Shown here: piece after piece, positions 8,921 through 17,148 of the stretch | Position numbering within the stretch: the first letter of the stretch is position 1 | Layout: every line of letters begins with the position of its first letter | Position numbers and translations under genes: made by a program | DNA from: Treponema sp. | GTDB lineage: Bacteria > Spirochaetota > Spirochaetia > Treponematales > Treponemataceae | DNA: 64,000 nucleotides | Assembly: GCA_017449265.1 (NCBI GenBank) | Contig: JAFSJW010000031.1 | Location: forward strand, 1-64,000 | Direction: 5' to 3' | Notes under the pieces: model-generated | Databases searched by the model: none | What the model saw: the letters and a program-made list of their open reading frames with translations, nothing else | Told to the model about the DNA's origin: nothing

Positions 8921-9919
8921 CTAGAAATCCGCGCTTCTTATCTGAACAGATGCGGATGACTCGTTGGAACGGTCAGGAACTCCGTTTCGGATGAGCGGAA
9001 GGTTCTTAACGCCCTCAAGAACATCGTCAACATCAATAAGAAGCCTGTTAAGCTCCTTGATTGCCCCGTCAATCTCCGGAGTCATGTTCGACAGGAGGTT
9101 GTCAGCGTTTGCAGTAACACCCGACAAATCAACCGTTATCTTGGTAAGATTTTCCATAAGCTCAACGATATTCTGGGCAGTCTCATCGCCAAGGATTCCT
9201 GCCATCGCGCCCTTTTCGTCTGTGAATATTTTCGCAAGACCGGAAAGCATCGAAGTCAGCTCCCGTGTCATCTCAGGTCCGAGAATTCCAGGAATCGTAC
9301 CTTTTTCGCTTCCAAGCATTGCCGAAAGTTTGTTCAGGTTCTTGAATATCTGCGTAAGCTCCGAGTCAACGGAGCCTGTCATTGCACCGTTGAAGTTGTT
9401 CACCAGAATACTCACATCATCAAGTATCCTTGAAACTTTCCCGATGAGCTGTGCGATTGAGTCGTCCTGATTCATCACGAAATTCTTCCGCTCGCTGATT
9501 ATTTTCTTTCCGTAGCCAGAGTCAAGCCTGTAAATCTCCGAGTTCGTAGGGATAAGACCTGGGCCTACGCCCGGATAAAAGACGAAAGAAGTTCCGAATC
9601 CTGCGATTCCGGCAGAAAACTCCACGAGCGAATTCTCCTTGACATATTCCGCGTATTTTCCCAGGACATAAAAATCAACGCGCACCATCCAGCCTTCAAG
9701 CGACACGGATTTTATCTTGCCGATGGAAAAGCCCTTGTATGTAATATCCATTCCCGGAGCCATTCCTTCGCCAGTGTCGAATACGGCGTAGTAATAATTT
9801 TTCTTAGTGAACACATCTTGCTTTAGCCCTATGAAGATTATGCCAAAAATAAGGCCTGCCACAGCAAGGAGAGAGAAAATTCCAACAAGCGTGTCCGCAT
9901 GACGAATCTTAAACTTCAT
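8921..9919 (-). CDS. mlaD: MlaD family MCE-domain lipid-transport protein
   Basis: 332 residues from MKFKIRHADTLVGIFSL; an in-frame ATG at 9961 would lie inside mlaF. One N-terminal membrane helix (about 12-32) is followed by an MCE domain (YYAVFDTGEGMAPGMDITYKG, about 40-120), then a long helical C-terminal region (about 150-310) rich in Leu, Asn and Ile (IDDVDDVLEG-type heptads). It is longer than the 183-residue E. coli MlaD; extended helical tails in MCE proteins form tunnels across the periplasm. The protein forms the periplasmic ring of an ABC lipid transporter with MlaE and MlaF. The start overlaps the mlaF stop by 11 bases. Confidence 0.92.
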   Translation of the reverse strand: MKFKIRHADTLVGIFSLLAVAGLIFGIIFIGLKQDVFTKKNYYYAVFDTGEGMAPGMDITYKGFSIGKIKSVSLEGWMVRVDFYVLGKYAEYVKENSLVEFSAGIAGFGTSFVFYPGVGPGLIPTNSEIYRLDSGYGKKIISERKNFVMNQDDSIAQLIGKVSRILDDVSILVNNFNGAMTGSVDSELTQIFKNLNKLSAMLGSEKGTIPGILGPEMTRELTSMLSGLAKIFTDEKGAMAGILGDETAQNIVELMENLTKITVDLSGVTANADNLLSNMTPEIDGAIKELNRLLIDVDDVLEGVKNLPLIRNGVPDRSNESSASVQIRSADF

Positions 9920-10592
9920 TTTGCCTCGCTCTAGTCCTAAGTCTGCCAGCCTCAATCTCAATAATATTTCCGCCTATTCGCTGGACGAAATATTTGTTGT
10001 GGCTCACATAAAGGACAGTTCCCCCTTTCTCGATGAATTTCTCTATAAGCTCTATAATCTGCAATCCGCTCTTCTCGTCAAGCGACTCAATGCACTCGTC
10101 AAGGAACAGGATTTTTGGTTTCAGAACAAGCGCGCGCGCAAAGGCTATTTTTTTCTGCTCGCCCATGGAAAGGTCGATAGGACGCAGAAAAAGATTCTTG
10201 TCATATCCAAGCTCCGCGCACACATTACGGATTATCTCAACACGATGTCCCTTGTCCAAGCTGGGAAAATGGGACAAAAGCGGAAGCTCTATGTTCTGCA
10301 TGATTGACTGGTTCGCCCACAAAGCCGAATCCTGGAACACAAAACCGCAACGCTTTCTGAAAGCCTTGTTAGCGGCATCGTTCATCGCCTGAATATCTGA
10401 CCCGCGGAACATAACGCGCCCGTTGCTCGGAACAAGAACCCCGGCAAGGAGCTTTAGCAGAGTGGATTTTCCGCAGCCAGACCGCCCGATGAACCCTGTG
10501 ACAGTCCCGCTCTGAATGGAAAGTGAGATATCGTCTATTATTGTTCCTGTGCTGGAAACGAAACTGACATTCTCTGCAGTAAAAAGATCCAT
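9909..10592 (-). CDS. mlaF: ABC transporter ATP-binding protein MlaF
   Basis: 227 residues. ATPase of the Mla/MCE phospholipid transporter. Walker A is GRSGCGKST near residue 36, the Q-loop is VFQDSALW, the ABC signature is LSMGEQKK (the LSGGQ-type motif in the variant common to the MlaF family), Walker B is ILFLDECIESLD, and the switch His is in VLYVSHNKY. The Walker B end reads DEC rather than the usual DEP. It starts 16 bases after the mlaE stop and overlaps mlaD. Confidence 0.94.
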   Translation of the reverse strand: MDLFTAENVSFVSSTGTIIDDISLSIQSGTVTGFIGRSGCGKSTLLKLLAGVLVPSNGRVMFRGSDIQAMNDAANKAFRKRCGFVFQDSALWANQSIMQNIELPLLSHFPSLDKGHRVEIIRNVCAELGYDKNLFLRPIDLSMGEQKKIAFARALVLKPKILFLDECIESLDEKSGLQIIELIEKFIEKGGTVLYVSHNKYFVQRIGGNIIEIEAGRLRTRARQNEV

Positions 10593-10608
10593 AAGCCAGC
10601 CCCCGCCT

Positions 10609-11394
10609 CTAAAGCGAAAAGAAAGCGGCTATAAGAGCCACATCCGAAAAAATGATTCCAACGAAAGATTTTGTTACGGCTGATATTCCCGCCACCGGAA
10701 TCTCCGTTGAAGACCGCTCCACTTTAAAGCCATAGTAAGTCGCCGTAATCGATATTATCATTCCGAAGACAATGCTTTTTATTACAGATATTATGACGGT
10801 AGAAACATGGATGCATTGGAAAAGTCCTGTAAGATAATCCGCAGCAAGCGTAGGGTTAAGGAATTTTGCCGCGATGAAAGGTCCGATTATTCCGCAGATA
10901 GAAAAATACAGATTCAGAAAGAAAACCGAAAGCGTAACGCCAAGAAAACGCGGCACCGCAAGAAAATCAACAGGGTCTATGCCGAACGCGATGTAAGCCT
11001 CGATCTGGTGGCTCGTAACCATTCCCGCAAGCTCCGTAGCAATCGCAGTGGCAGAACGCGCCGTTACGATAAAAGCCACCAGAACAGGACCAAGCTCCTG
11101 CACGATTATTACGACGAGCAGGCTGTAAATCATCCCTTCCTGCCCCATAGAAAGAAGCATTGAGTACCCCAGAAGATACAGAACTGAGCCAAGAACCGTA
11201 GAAAGAAAAACTATGACAGGAAGAGCTTCGATGAAAGTGAAAAGAAGCTGCATCACAAGGACTCTTTTTGCGGAACGCTCCCTTTTCAGAAAGAAAAATG
11301 CCGAAGAGAACAGCTTACCCATATATCCTACAAGGTAAGGAAAATCAGAGTAATAATTCAGTATAGCAGAACCTAGAAACTTTATGAACCGCAT
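10609..11394 (-). CDS. mlaE: MlaE family ABC transporter permease
   Basis: 261 residues, the usual length for MlaE/YrbE permeases. Multiple hydrophobic helices are visible (about 48-70, 75-100, 145-175, 190-215, 240-260). The conserved block EL-GPVLVAFIVTARSATAIATE-LA-MVTSHQIEAY is diagnostic. It forms the inner-membrane core of the MCE lipid transporter with MlaF and MlaD. Its first 13 bases overlap the end of mtaB, showing tight coupling to the tRNA-modification gene upstream. Confidence 0.95.
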   Translation of the reverse strand: MRFIKFLGSAILNYYSDFPYLVGYMGKLFSSAFFFLKRERSAKRVLVMQLLFTFIEALPVIVFLSTVLGSVLYLLGYSMLLSMGQEGMIYSLLVVIIVQELGPVLVAFIVTARSATAIATELAGMVTSHQIEAYIAFGIDPVDFLAVPRFLGVTLSVFFLNLYFSICGIIGPFIAAKFLNPTLAADYLTGLFQCIHVSTVIISVIKSIVFGMIISITATYYGFKVERSSTEIPVAGISAVTKSFVGIIFSDVALIAAFFSL

Positions 11395-12836
11395 AACTCA
11401 GCCAGAACTTCGCTTTCCCCCGTCCTTTCGTTTTTTTCAAGAATACGGATTATCCTTACCTTAACGAGCGTTCCGGCTTTTGGAACGCTCTCGCCCGGGG
11501 ACAGGACAATCTGACAATGCAGAAAATTCTCCGTAACCGCATGAACGATGATTTTATCTTTCATCATAATCTTTGAGGCAGCACGATGAACTGTCTCCGT
11601 AACGGCAGGAAGCTCCGTTCCAATGAACGAACCAATATACCTTCCTTTGCTCGCCGCATTGAAATTCTCAAGCCGCCTGATTCTTTCGTCCGTCACATAA
11701 TTCGGAACCATAGGGCGCATACGGAACGCCTCTGTTCCTGGACGCGGACTGAACGGGAACGCATGGACGAAAACAAAGCCGCACTCGTCAAGCATACGCA
11801 TTGTAGCCTCAAAATCCTCGTCCGTTTCGCCAGGAAAGCCCGCGATTATGTCGCATGCAAGAAACGGATTTTTCTTTGCGTTCCGAAGAATCTCGCACGC
11901 CCTGAACACAGCGTCAATTTTGTAAGGACGCTTCATCCTTCTTAGAATTTCGTCACTTCCTGATTGAACCGAAATATGAAAATGCGGGCGTACCCGTGGA
12001 TTCGACACGATTTTTCCGAATTCTTCGTCAACAATCTCAGGGTAAAGGGACGAAATCCGTATTCCGATTGAGGAAGTGCTGGAAAGAATAAGCCTCAAAA
12101 GTCCTGAAAAGGCAATTAGGGACTCCTTTCCATCTTCAGATGTAATCTTTGAGCGGTACTGGGCAATATTGACCGTCGTTATGACGACCTCCTCATGCCT
12201 TGACTGCTCAAGCTGCTTTACCCTAGAAACAACTTGAGCCGCATCAAGTGACACGGACGAGCCGCGGGCCAGACGAATCCTGCAGTAAGTGCAAGCTCCG
12301 TTGCATCCGTCCTGAATTTTTAACGAAGCCCTTGAATGATTGAAAAAAGATACAGTAGAAAGATTGAAAGGCCCTGAAATCTCATTCGGCTTTGCGCCAG
12401 AAGATTTTTCATCAAAAAAAAGCTGGAGGCGTTTTTTCAACTCCTCTCCTCCGCTTTCAAGACATTCTGAAATTATCGGCGGGACTTCCGAAAGAAAGCC
12501 CTTGCTCATTCCGCCAAGAACGCACACGCGGCTGTCAATAGCAAGAAGGTCATCTTTGTTGAGCTGGGCATAGCAGCCTGTGATTATGATGACAGCGCAG
12601 GGACATTTTGACAACAACAGCCTGATTACGCGCCGTGCCTTTTGCTCCGCCTTTGCCGTGACCGTGCAGGTGTTCACCACGCACACAGAAACATCAACAT
12701 TCTCGGGCGTACCAGCGGTAAAAGGCTCCACCGACACAACAAACCCTGAATCCGCGAAACACTTTGCCGCTCCCTCGCTCTCAACTTGATTCAGCTTGCA
12801 ACCAAGAGTCTCAAAATGTACCAGTTTTTTTGCCAT
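11382..12836 (-). CDS. mtaB: tRNA t6A37 methylthiotransferase MtaB
   Basis: 484 residues. It converts t6A37 to ms2t6A37 in ANN-reading tRNAs. It is a radical SAM methylthiotransferase: an N-terminal UPF0004 domain (FETLGCKLNQVESEG, VVNTCTVTAKAEQKARR), a radical SAM cluster motif CNGACTYCRI near residue 178, the core with ISSLYPEIV and HFHISVQSGSDEILRRMKR, and a C-terminal TRAM domain (about 420-480). The FETLGCKLNQ start separates MtaB from MiaB and RimO. The ATG is 1 base beyond the stop of the upstream TPR gene. Confidence 0.96.
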   Translation of the reverse strand: MAKKLVHFETLGCKLNQVESEGAAKCFADSGFVVSVEPFTAGTPENVDVSVCVVNTCTVTAKAEQKARRVIRLLLSKCPCAVIIITGCYAQLNKDDLLAIDSRVCVLGGMSKGFLSEVPPIISECLESGGEELKKRLQLFFDEKSSGAKPNEISGPFNLSTVSFFNHSRASLKIQDGCNGACTYCRIRLARGSSVSLDAAQVVSRVKQLEQSRHEEVVITTVNIAQYRSKITSEDGKESLIAFSGLLRLILSSTSSIGIRISSLYPEIVDEEFGKIVSNPRVRPHFHISVQSGSDEILRRMKRPYKIDAVFRACEILRNAKKNPFLACDIIAGFPGETDEDFEATMRMLDECGFVFVHAFPFSPRPGTEAFRMRPMVPNYVTDERIRRLENFNAASKGRYIGSFIGTELPAVTETVHRAASKIMMKDKIIVHAVTENFLHCQIVLSPGESVPKAGTLVKVRIIRILEKNERTGESEVLAELCGS

Positions 12837-12837
12837 T

Positions 12838-13470
12838 TTACTTTACTTTGGGCTTAACGCGCTCTATTCCGCGCAAAGCGTCCTGATAAGAACCGTCAAG
12901 GGAAATAGCTTTCTCATACGCGGCAAGAGCCGTCTTGTAAGAGCCTGCCATCTCACGCGCATAGCCGCACTTGAACCACCACAAAGAGCGTTTTCCGTCG
13001 ATGTTGACAGCGGAAGTGAATGCAATGTCCGCATGTTCGTATTTTGTAAGGCGCGTATAGATGTCACCCATGTAATAATATGCCCAGCCGTAGTCGCCTG
13101 CGGTCTTGGACGCTGTGGACACATAAACCTGAAACGCCTCAAGCGCGCTCGCATTTTTTCCCTGATAGTACCTGGCCTCAGCCAGAGCCTCGATTATGCG
13201 CGTGTTCGCGCTGTCGTACTTGCGCGCCTGATTCGCATAATTCTCAGCCTCAACATACCGCTTTGCTCCAAGCAAGTTCCAGCACAGCACAACATAAGCG
13301 TCTATGTTCTGCGGATTCGTGGCAACTTCCTGCTTACCGATGGCGATCCCCTCCTCGTACCTCTTCTCGCGGTACATCTGGAGCGCATCTGGTTTCTGGG
13401 CGAACGCGGGGAAAATTCCTGCCAAGAAAAATGAAAAACATATTGAGATAAAAGCCAGAAAGCGACGCAT
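12838..13470 (-). CDS. Periplasmic TPR protein
   Basis: 210 residues: signal peptide MRRFLAFISICFSFFLAGIF ending near AFA-QKPD, then four or five TPR units covering nearly the whole mature protein (ALQMYREKRYEEGIAIGKQE, VVLCWNLLGAKRYVEAENYA, AYYYMGDIYTRLTKYEHADI, CGYAREMAGSYKTALAAYEK). TPRs are protein-protein scaffolds; no enzymatic domain is seen. It lies between bactofilin (3 bases upstream) and mtaB (1 base downstream), so it is cotranscribed with both. A role in envelope organisation is inferred from context only. Confidence 0.87.
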   Translation of the reverse strand: MRRFLAFISICFSFFLAGIFPAFAQKPDALQMYREKRYEEGIAIGKQEVATNPQNIDAYVVLCWNLLGAKRYVEAENYANQARKYDSANTRIIEALAEARYYQGKNASALEAFQVYVSTASKTAGDYGWAYYYMGDIYTRLTKYEHADIAFTSAVNIDGKRSLWWFKCGYAREMAGSYKTALAAYEKAISLDGSYQDALRGIERVKPKVK

Positions 13471-13473
13471 ACC

Positions 13474-13848
13474 CTACACCTCCTTAGTCATGGTGCATCT
13501 GCCTGAGAACATTGAGCCAGGCTCAAGAACTACCTGGGAAGCCGTTATATCCCCTTTCACCGAACCAGTGGAAGCCACGAACACCAGTTTCTTTGCAACG
13601 ATGTTCCCCTCAACGCGCCCCCGAACAAGGATTCTGTCCGCAACAACGCCGTCCGCGTCAAGGCGAACCTCAGCTCCAGAATCCACCACAAGGTCGCTGG
13701 TAGCATTTATTGAACCGAACACTTTCCCTCGAATCATAAACGGCTTGGTGAATTTTATGTTCCCGGAGAACACGATGTCGTCGGCAAGAACCGTATCGAA
13801 ATCGTCCTCCTCTAAATCAAACAAATCTACATCTTTAGTGTCAAACAT
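13474..13848 (-). CDS. Bactofilin (polymer-forming cytoskeletal protein)
   Basis: 124 residues. A short acidic N-terminus (DVDLFDLEEDDFDTV) is followed by a right-handed beta-helix of repeated strands: DDIVFSGNIKFTKPFMIRGK, VFGSINATSDLVVDSGAEV, RLDADGVVADRILVRGRVEG, NIVAKKLVFVASTGSVKGDI. Bactofilins assemble nucleotide-free filaments at the inner membrane and place envelope-synthesis proteins. It is the first gene of the bactofilin-TPR-mtaB-mlaEFD-TPR run. A TATAAT lies 2 bases before the ATG and no Shine-Dalgarno is seen, so either translation is unusual or transcription starts further upstream. Confidence 0.94.
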   Translation of the reverse strand: MFDTKDVDLFDLEEDDFDTVLADDIVFSGNIKFTKPFMIRGKVFGSINATSDLVVDSGAEVRLDADGVVADRILVRGRVEGNIVAKKLVFVASTGSVKGDITASQVVLEPGSMFSGRCTMTKEV

Positions 13849-13957
13849 ACATTATAATTTATCAGCAAACCGTCTGATTTTCAACCGAGAATACATTTTT
13901 TGCACCAGCGCAAATCTGGGGTGGCCGTAAGGAAAAAGCGCCCCCGTCCCCCCCCTG

Positions 13958-15631
13958 CTACTGTTTTGCCAGATATGTCAATCTGTTCGACAGTCCGTTT
14001 ACCTGACTCAGTGTAGGACATGCGGTTTCTGAAAAAGATGTAACGAGAGTGTCGTTATAATCATATTTTTTCCAAGTGGAAATCTCATCTTCGTATACTA
14101 GGCCGGAAAGATTTGTATCGTAAAAACACTGATAACCCAAATACATAACTGAATCAGGAATTGTTAAAATTCCTGAAAGTGCTGAACATTTATAAAACGC
14201 ATAATGATTGATTTTTGTCAGTCCAGTCGGTAATACAATGCCTGTAAGATACATTGCAAGTCCGGCCCCACTGTATTCATCCGTTGCCCAGAAAGCACTT
14301 CTCGGAATTTCTGTAGCACCACATTCAGACAAGTCGAGCTTCACATACACGCCTTTGAAATACTGATTTGACGACAGTCCTATTGCCTTCGCAATATCCG
14401 TAAGTTCATTATTTGCGGCAGAAGTAATCTTTATGTTATACGGTGACACCGACTCATTTTCCACAAAGTCTGCCGCAAGGAATTCTTCGAAAGTTCCTAT
14501 AAAGTCGGCATAATGCCACTTTATGTACAGCGTGATGTCTGAGGTAACAGGCGTTTCGCTAAAATTATATGCCGTCTCAGAAAGCGTTACAGTACCGTCC
14601 GAGCCTGTCGTTCCAATATACCAACCCGCAAATGTTGCGCCGGTCTTTGTAGGCTCTTCTGGCTCTGTCGCATATCTTCCAGAAACTACCGTCTGTGCCT
14701 CCAACGCATTACTTCCATCCAGTTTTTTGAATGTTATCGTGTAAAAAAGCCTGAACTCCGCGCTCACCGTCACATTGTACGCGGGCATAGTGAATGTATA
14801 TGTTATGCCCTCAGAATCAGCAGTCGGAGTAATTTCAGCCGTAGCGTCAGAGCCGCTCACGGAAAGCGAATAGAGCTTTTTTCCTTCGTCCGGCGTTACC
14901 GTAAGCGTGACAGCCTCACCTTCGGAAGCATTTGCGGGACTTGCCGTCACAGTTCCGCCCGTAACCGAGTCTATGCTCACGGAGAAAAGATTCTCCGCAA
15001 TCTTGAAGCCGTTGTCTTTCAGTTCGTATTTTCCTTCAATATCGGAAAGAAGAGTTTCAGAAGCCTTGATGTTATCCAAAAGGCACAGCTTGGCGGGACT
15101 AGATTCCGTATAGCTGCCAGATGCAATACTTGTGATAGCGTCATACAAATCTTCCGCATCTTTCACGAAGAACCACTGGCTGTAGTCGCTGGTTTTCATG
15201 TTCGGGAACTGGACTATATTCGCGTTCGCTGAGAGCGTTTTTGTTTCTGTAAGCGTTGTAAGCTCCGTGCGCTTGTAAGAGTCAACCCATATTTTAAGGA
15301 AGAAAGTGTAAGTGTCGTATTTTACATTGCTGAAACTGACCGTTTTGCCCGCGCTTGCGGTTTTGTGCTCGCTTTTGAACGAAGTGTTCTCAAAGTAGAT
15401 TTCGTAGAGAAATCCGTCCGTGTCGGACAAGGAAAAGTCGCCAAGAAGATTTATGTCCGCCGAACTCTGAGATGCCTTCGGAATTGTTATTGTTATGCTC
15501 GTGGAGTCTGAACCACTGGAATTACCCCCCCCCGAACTTCCTCCGCCGCTTCCGCCAGAGTCGCATGAATACAAAAAAGCAGCCGCAAAAAGCGCGATTA
15601 AAGCCTTAAAAAGAAAAGATGATTTTTTCAT
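13958..15631 (-). CDS. Surface lipoprotein with InlB-type and BspA-type repeats; poly-G tract in frame
   Basis: 557 residues. The signal peptide ends in the lipobox LYSC, followed by a Gly/Ser linker (DSGGSGGGSSGGGNSSG) encoded partly by a run of nine G (15525-15533). Then a domain shared with the paralogue at 17.1-18.9 kb (about 45-210), a divergent InlB B-repeat (VTGGTVTASPANASEGEAV to MPAYNVTVSAEF), a Listeria-type InlB repeat (YTITFKKLDG to ITLYIKW) and BspA/TpLRR leucine-rich repeats (ITGIVLPTGL, INHYAFYKCSAL, GILTIPDSVMYLG). This architecture is typical of surface adhesion proteins. The nine-G run keeps the frame open here; a change in its length would shut the gene off (inference). Eight C (13948-13955) follow the stop but lie outside the coding frame. 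Confidence 0.88.
   Translation of the reverse strand: MKKSSFLFKALIALFAAAFLYSCDSGGSGGGSSGGGNSSGSDSTSITITIPKASQSSADINLLGDFSLSDTDGFLYEIYFENTSFKSEHKTASAGKTVSFSNVKYDTYTFFLKIWVDSYKRTELTTLTETKTLSANANIVQFPNMKTSDYSQWFFVKDAEDLYDAITSIASGSYTESSPAKLCLLDNIKASETLLSDIEGKYELKDNGFKIAENLFSVSIDSVTGGTVTASPANASEGEAVTLTVTPDEGKKLYSLSVSGSDATAEITPTADSEGITYTFTMPAYNVTVSAEFRLFYTITFKKLDGSNALEAQTVVSGRYATEPEEPTKTGATFAGWYIGTTGSDGTVTLSETAYNFSETPVTSDITLYIKWHYADFIGTFEEFLAADFVENESVSPYNIKITSAANNELTDIAKAIGLSSNQYFKGVYVKLDLSECGATEIPRSAFWATDEYSGAGLAMYLTGIVLPTGLTKINHYAFYKCSALSGILTIPDSVMYLGYQCFYDTNLSGLVYEDEISTWKKYDYNDTLVTSFSETACPTLSQVNGLSNRLTYLAKQ
15525..15533 (-). repeat. Nine-G homopolymer tract inside lipoprotein gene (ON length)
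   Basis: Nine C on the plus strand, read as TCG GGG GGG GGT in the coding strand just after the lipobox linker. Nine keeps signal peptide and body in one frame. The paralogue has the same sequence context with seven G and is out of frame, which makes slipped-strand phase variation the natural reading. Confidence 0.85.
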
Positions 15632-15989
15632 AAAAATCCTCCTATAACAATGATGTAAATCTTCGTTATTAGAGCTGTTCGGAATGACACTGTGCCAGAA
15701 AATTTACCAAATCTCATTATAGAACAGGAAAAAGAAAAAAATCACCACCCGAATTAGGAAATTTTTATTTTTTTTGAAAATTTCGGCGGGGCGACCAGAC
15801 GCAGCCAGAGCCAGCCCTAAGGTCTAAACTCAGAACTAGCCGATAATTCGGGCGTTTCGCGCTTTGAATCTTACTTCAAAGCGCGAGATTTTGTGCTTCC
15901 GACGAGTTTCGTAAGCCTGAAATTTCTTCCAAAGAAGGTCCCCTCCCACTTGCTTTCTGGAATACTAATTTCCTAAAGTGTTTTTATGA
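15632..15989. other. Intergenic region with 11-bp palindrome and promoter, no gene
   Basis: 358 bases between the lipoprotein and the DUF4198 gene. It holds the lipoprotein promoter, one copy of the TAGAGCTGTTCGGAA motif (15670-15684) and a perfect 11-bp stem with a 6-base loop (CGCGCTTTGAA / TTCAAAGCGCG, 15858-15885). I see no open reading frame with coding character. Confidence 0.7.
15716..15745 (-). promoter_or_regulatory. Probable promoter of the 13.96-15.63 kb lipoprotein
   Basis: On the minus strand a perfect -10 TATAAT (15716-15721) is preceded after 18 bases by GTGATT. The paralogous gene has the same CTGTTCTATAAT block in the same place. The leader would be about 75-80 bases and passes through the TAGAGCTGTTCGGAA repeat motif at 15670-15684. 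Confidence 0.55.
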
Positions 15990-16730
15990 CTAATCTGCTT
16001 CTTCAAATGTAGTAGTAAAGCTGAGACTTGCAAACACTTTTTCACGGGTAGCTTTAGGATCGGGATGCTCAAAAGGAAATGCCATTTCAATTCCTACAAC
16101 ATTTACACCTGCATTTTCTACTGATACTGTCGCAATTCCATTTGCATCGGTTTTAACCGTACGGTCATGGTGAGCAGTAACATTTGGTATAATATCAACA
16201 TCGGAAAGCGGTTTTCCATTTCGAAGCACTTGAACCTGATAAGTATCACCTACTTTTAATGTTGCGGGATCAACGAGAGGCACAATCTGATATGGCATTC
16301 CATCCACAGGTTTTACAGTTCCGACCGGCTTAAGATAATTAACACTGTACTTTAAGGCATGAGTTCCTATTGTAGAGCCACTAACTTTATCCATTGGAGC
16401 ATTAATCCATTTTCCCTCGGGATTATTGCTCCAATAACCATAATCAGCAGCAAAAGATACGACTGCAACATCATCTTCAACTTTTACAGAAGCATGATCT
16501 TTTTCTTTTATCAACTTTGCTTTTGTCTCTGTGTAGTCAGATGTATAAGCCTTAAAGTCATAAATTTGTTTTGGATCATATTTATTATCTTTCCAGCCTT
16601 CACCAATAACAATTGCAAGTTTATCCCATCGCTGCGCGAGCCAAGCCCCATGTGCACTCGCAGTTGAAATTGTTAAAGCCGCCACGATTCCAATGCAAAG
16701 TGATGCACGGATATTTTTTAACTGAATCAT
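15990..16730 (-). CDS. DUF4198 periplasmic protein, probably metal-related
   Basis: 246 residues. A proteobacterial-looking signal peptide ends in ISTASA, leaving a mature N-terminus HGAWLAQ. The rest is DUF4198: AIVIGEGWKDNKYD, then a carboxypeptidase-like beta domain (YQVQVLRNGKPLSDVDI, VKTDANGIATVSVENAG) and the end FASLSFTTTFEEAD. DUF4198 proteins commonly occur beside nickel or cobalt transporters (NikK type) or TonB receptors, and an N-terminal His is a plausible metal ligand. Here no transporter is adjacent. The gene looks more AT-rich than its neighbours and sits between two paralogous lipoproteins, suggesting acquisition. It has its own consensus promoter and a palindromic operator, so it is probably expressed in response to a metal (inference). 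Confidence 0.85.
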   Translation of the reverse strand: MIQLKNIRASLCIGIVAALTISTASAHGAWLAQRWDKLAIVIGEGWKDNKYDPKQIYDFKAYTSDYTETKAKLIKEKDHASVKVEDDVAVVSFAADYGYWSNNPEGKWINAPMDKVSGSTIGTHALKYSVNYLKPVGTVKPVDGMPYQIVPLVDPATLKVGDTYQVQVLRNGKPLSDVDIIPNVTAHHDRTVKTDANGIATVSVENAGVNVVGIEMAFPFEHPDPKATREKVFASLSFTTTFEEAD

Positions 16731-16739
16731 ACAAACTCC

Positions 16740-16761
16740 TTAGTTAGCCATTGCTAACTAA
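16740..16761 (-). promoter_or_regulatory. Palindromic operator, probably metal-regulator site (DtxR/MntR type)
   Basis: A perfect 9-bp inverted repeat, TTAGTTAGC and GCTAACTAA with a 4-base centre (CATT on the plus strand). It lies between the -10 box and the Shine-Dalgarno AGGAG of the DUF4198 gene, covering the expected transcription start. The half site resembles DtxR/IdeR/TroR boxes (TTAGGTTAGC-like). The regulator is not in this window, so its identity is inference. Confidence 0.65.
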
Positions 16762-16766
16762 TAATC

Positions 16767-16795
16767 AGTATATGTTTCTCTCTAAAAAGTGTCAA
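16767..16795 (-). promoter_or_regulatory. Consensus promoter of the DUF4198 gene
   Basis: Minus strand TTGACA (16790-16795), a 17-base spacer, then TATACT (16767-16772). This is one of the best sigma-70 promoters in the window. The predicted start of transcription falls in the operator at 16740-16761, a layout expected for strong expression with tight repression. Confidence 0.8.
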
Positions 16796-17148
16796 TCCGC
16801 AATCTCGCGGACTCGTCCCCATATTTAGATTTATTCTTGTGCGGTCTTTTCTGGCGGTGGTTGAGCTTAGTCAAAACCGCCCCCGCGACCAAGCCCAAAT
16901 CTGAGATTAGTTCTGAATTTTAGAACCATTCCGAGGGGCAATTTCCAGACGGGGTGCGAGGTGGCCCCGAGATTCAGCCCGAGCCACCCCTAAATTCCAA
17001 GCCTTAGAACCAGTCCCCAGCAAGCAGCCCCACCCAAGCCCGAATTAGCTCTAAGTTCTGAGCTTAGAACAAATTGATCGCAAACAGCCCGCACTTTTGG
17101 CTTTGTGTAAAGCAGTCGCTTTGCTCGACAGAAACTTACACGCTCCCG
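16796..17148. other. Non-coding C-rich stretch with REP-like palindrome
   Basis: About 350 bases upstream of the DUF4198 promoter and downstream of the second lipoprotein. It has strong strand asymmetry (many CCC and AGCCC words on the plus strand) and scattered TTAGAAC/TTCTGA words, but no coding signal. A palindrome at 16853-16881 reads GGCGGTGGTTGA ... TCAAAACCGCC and resembles the arms of the larger repeat at 19015-19109. Confidence 0.6.
16853..16881. repeat. REP-like palindrome GGCGGTGGTTGA/TCAAAACCGCC
   Basis: An imperfect inverted repeat that would fold into a stem with a short loop. The TGGTTGAG word is shared with the arms of the repeat at 19015-19109. It is probably a small dispersed palindromic element. 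Confidence 0.5.

Noticed and set aside
13948-13955. Eight-C run just after the intact lipoprotein gene
   Set aside because: It lies after the stop codon, so its length does not affect that reading frame; kept only as a note in the gene entry.
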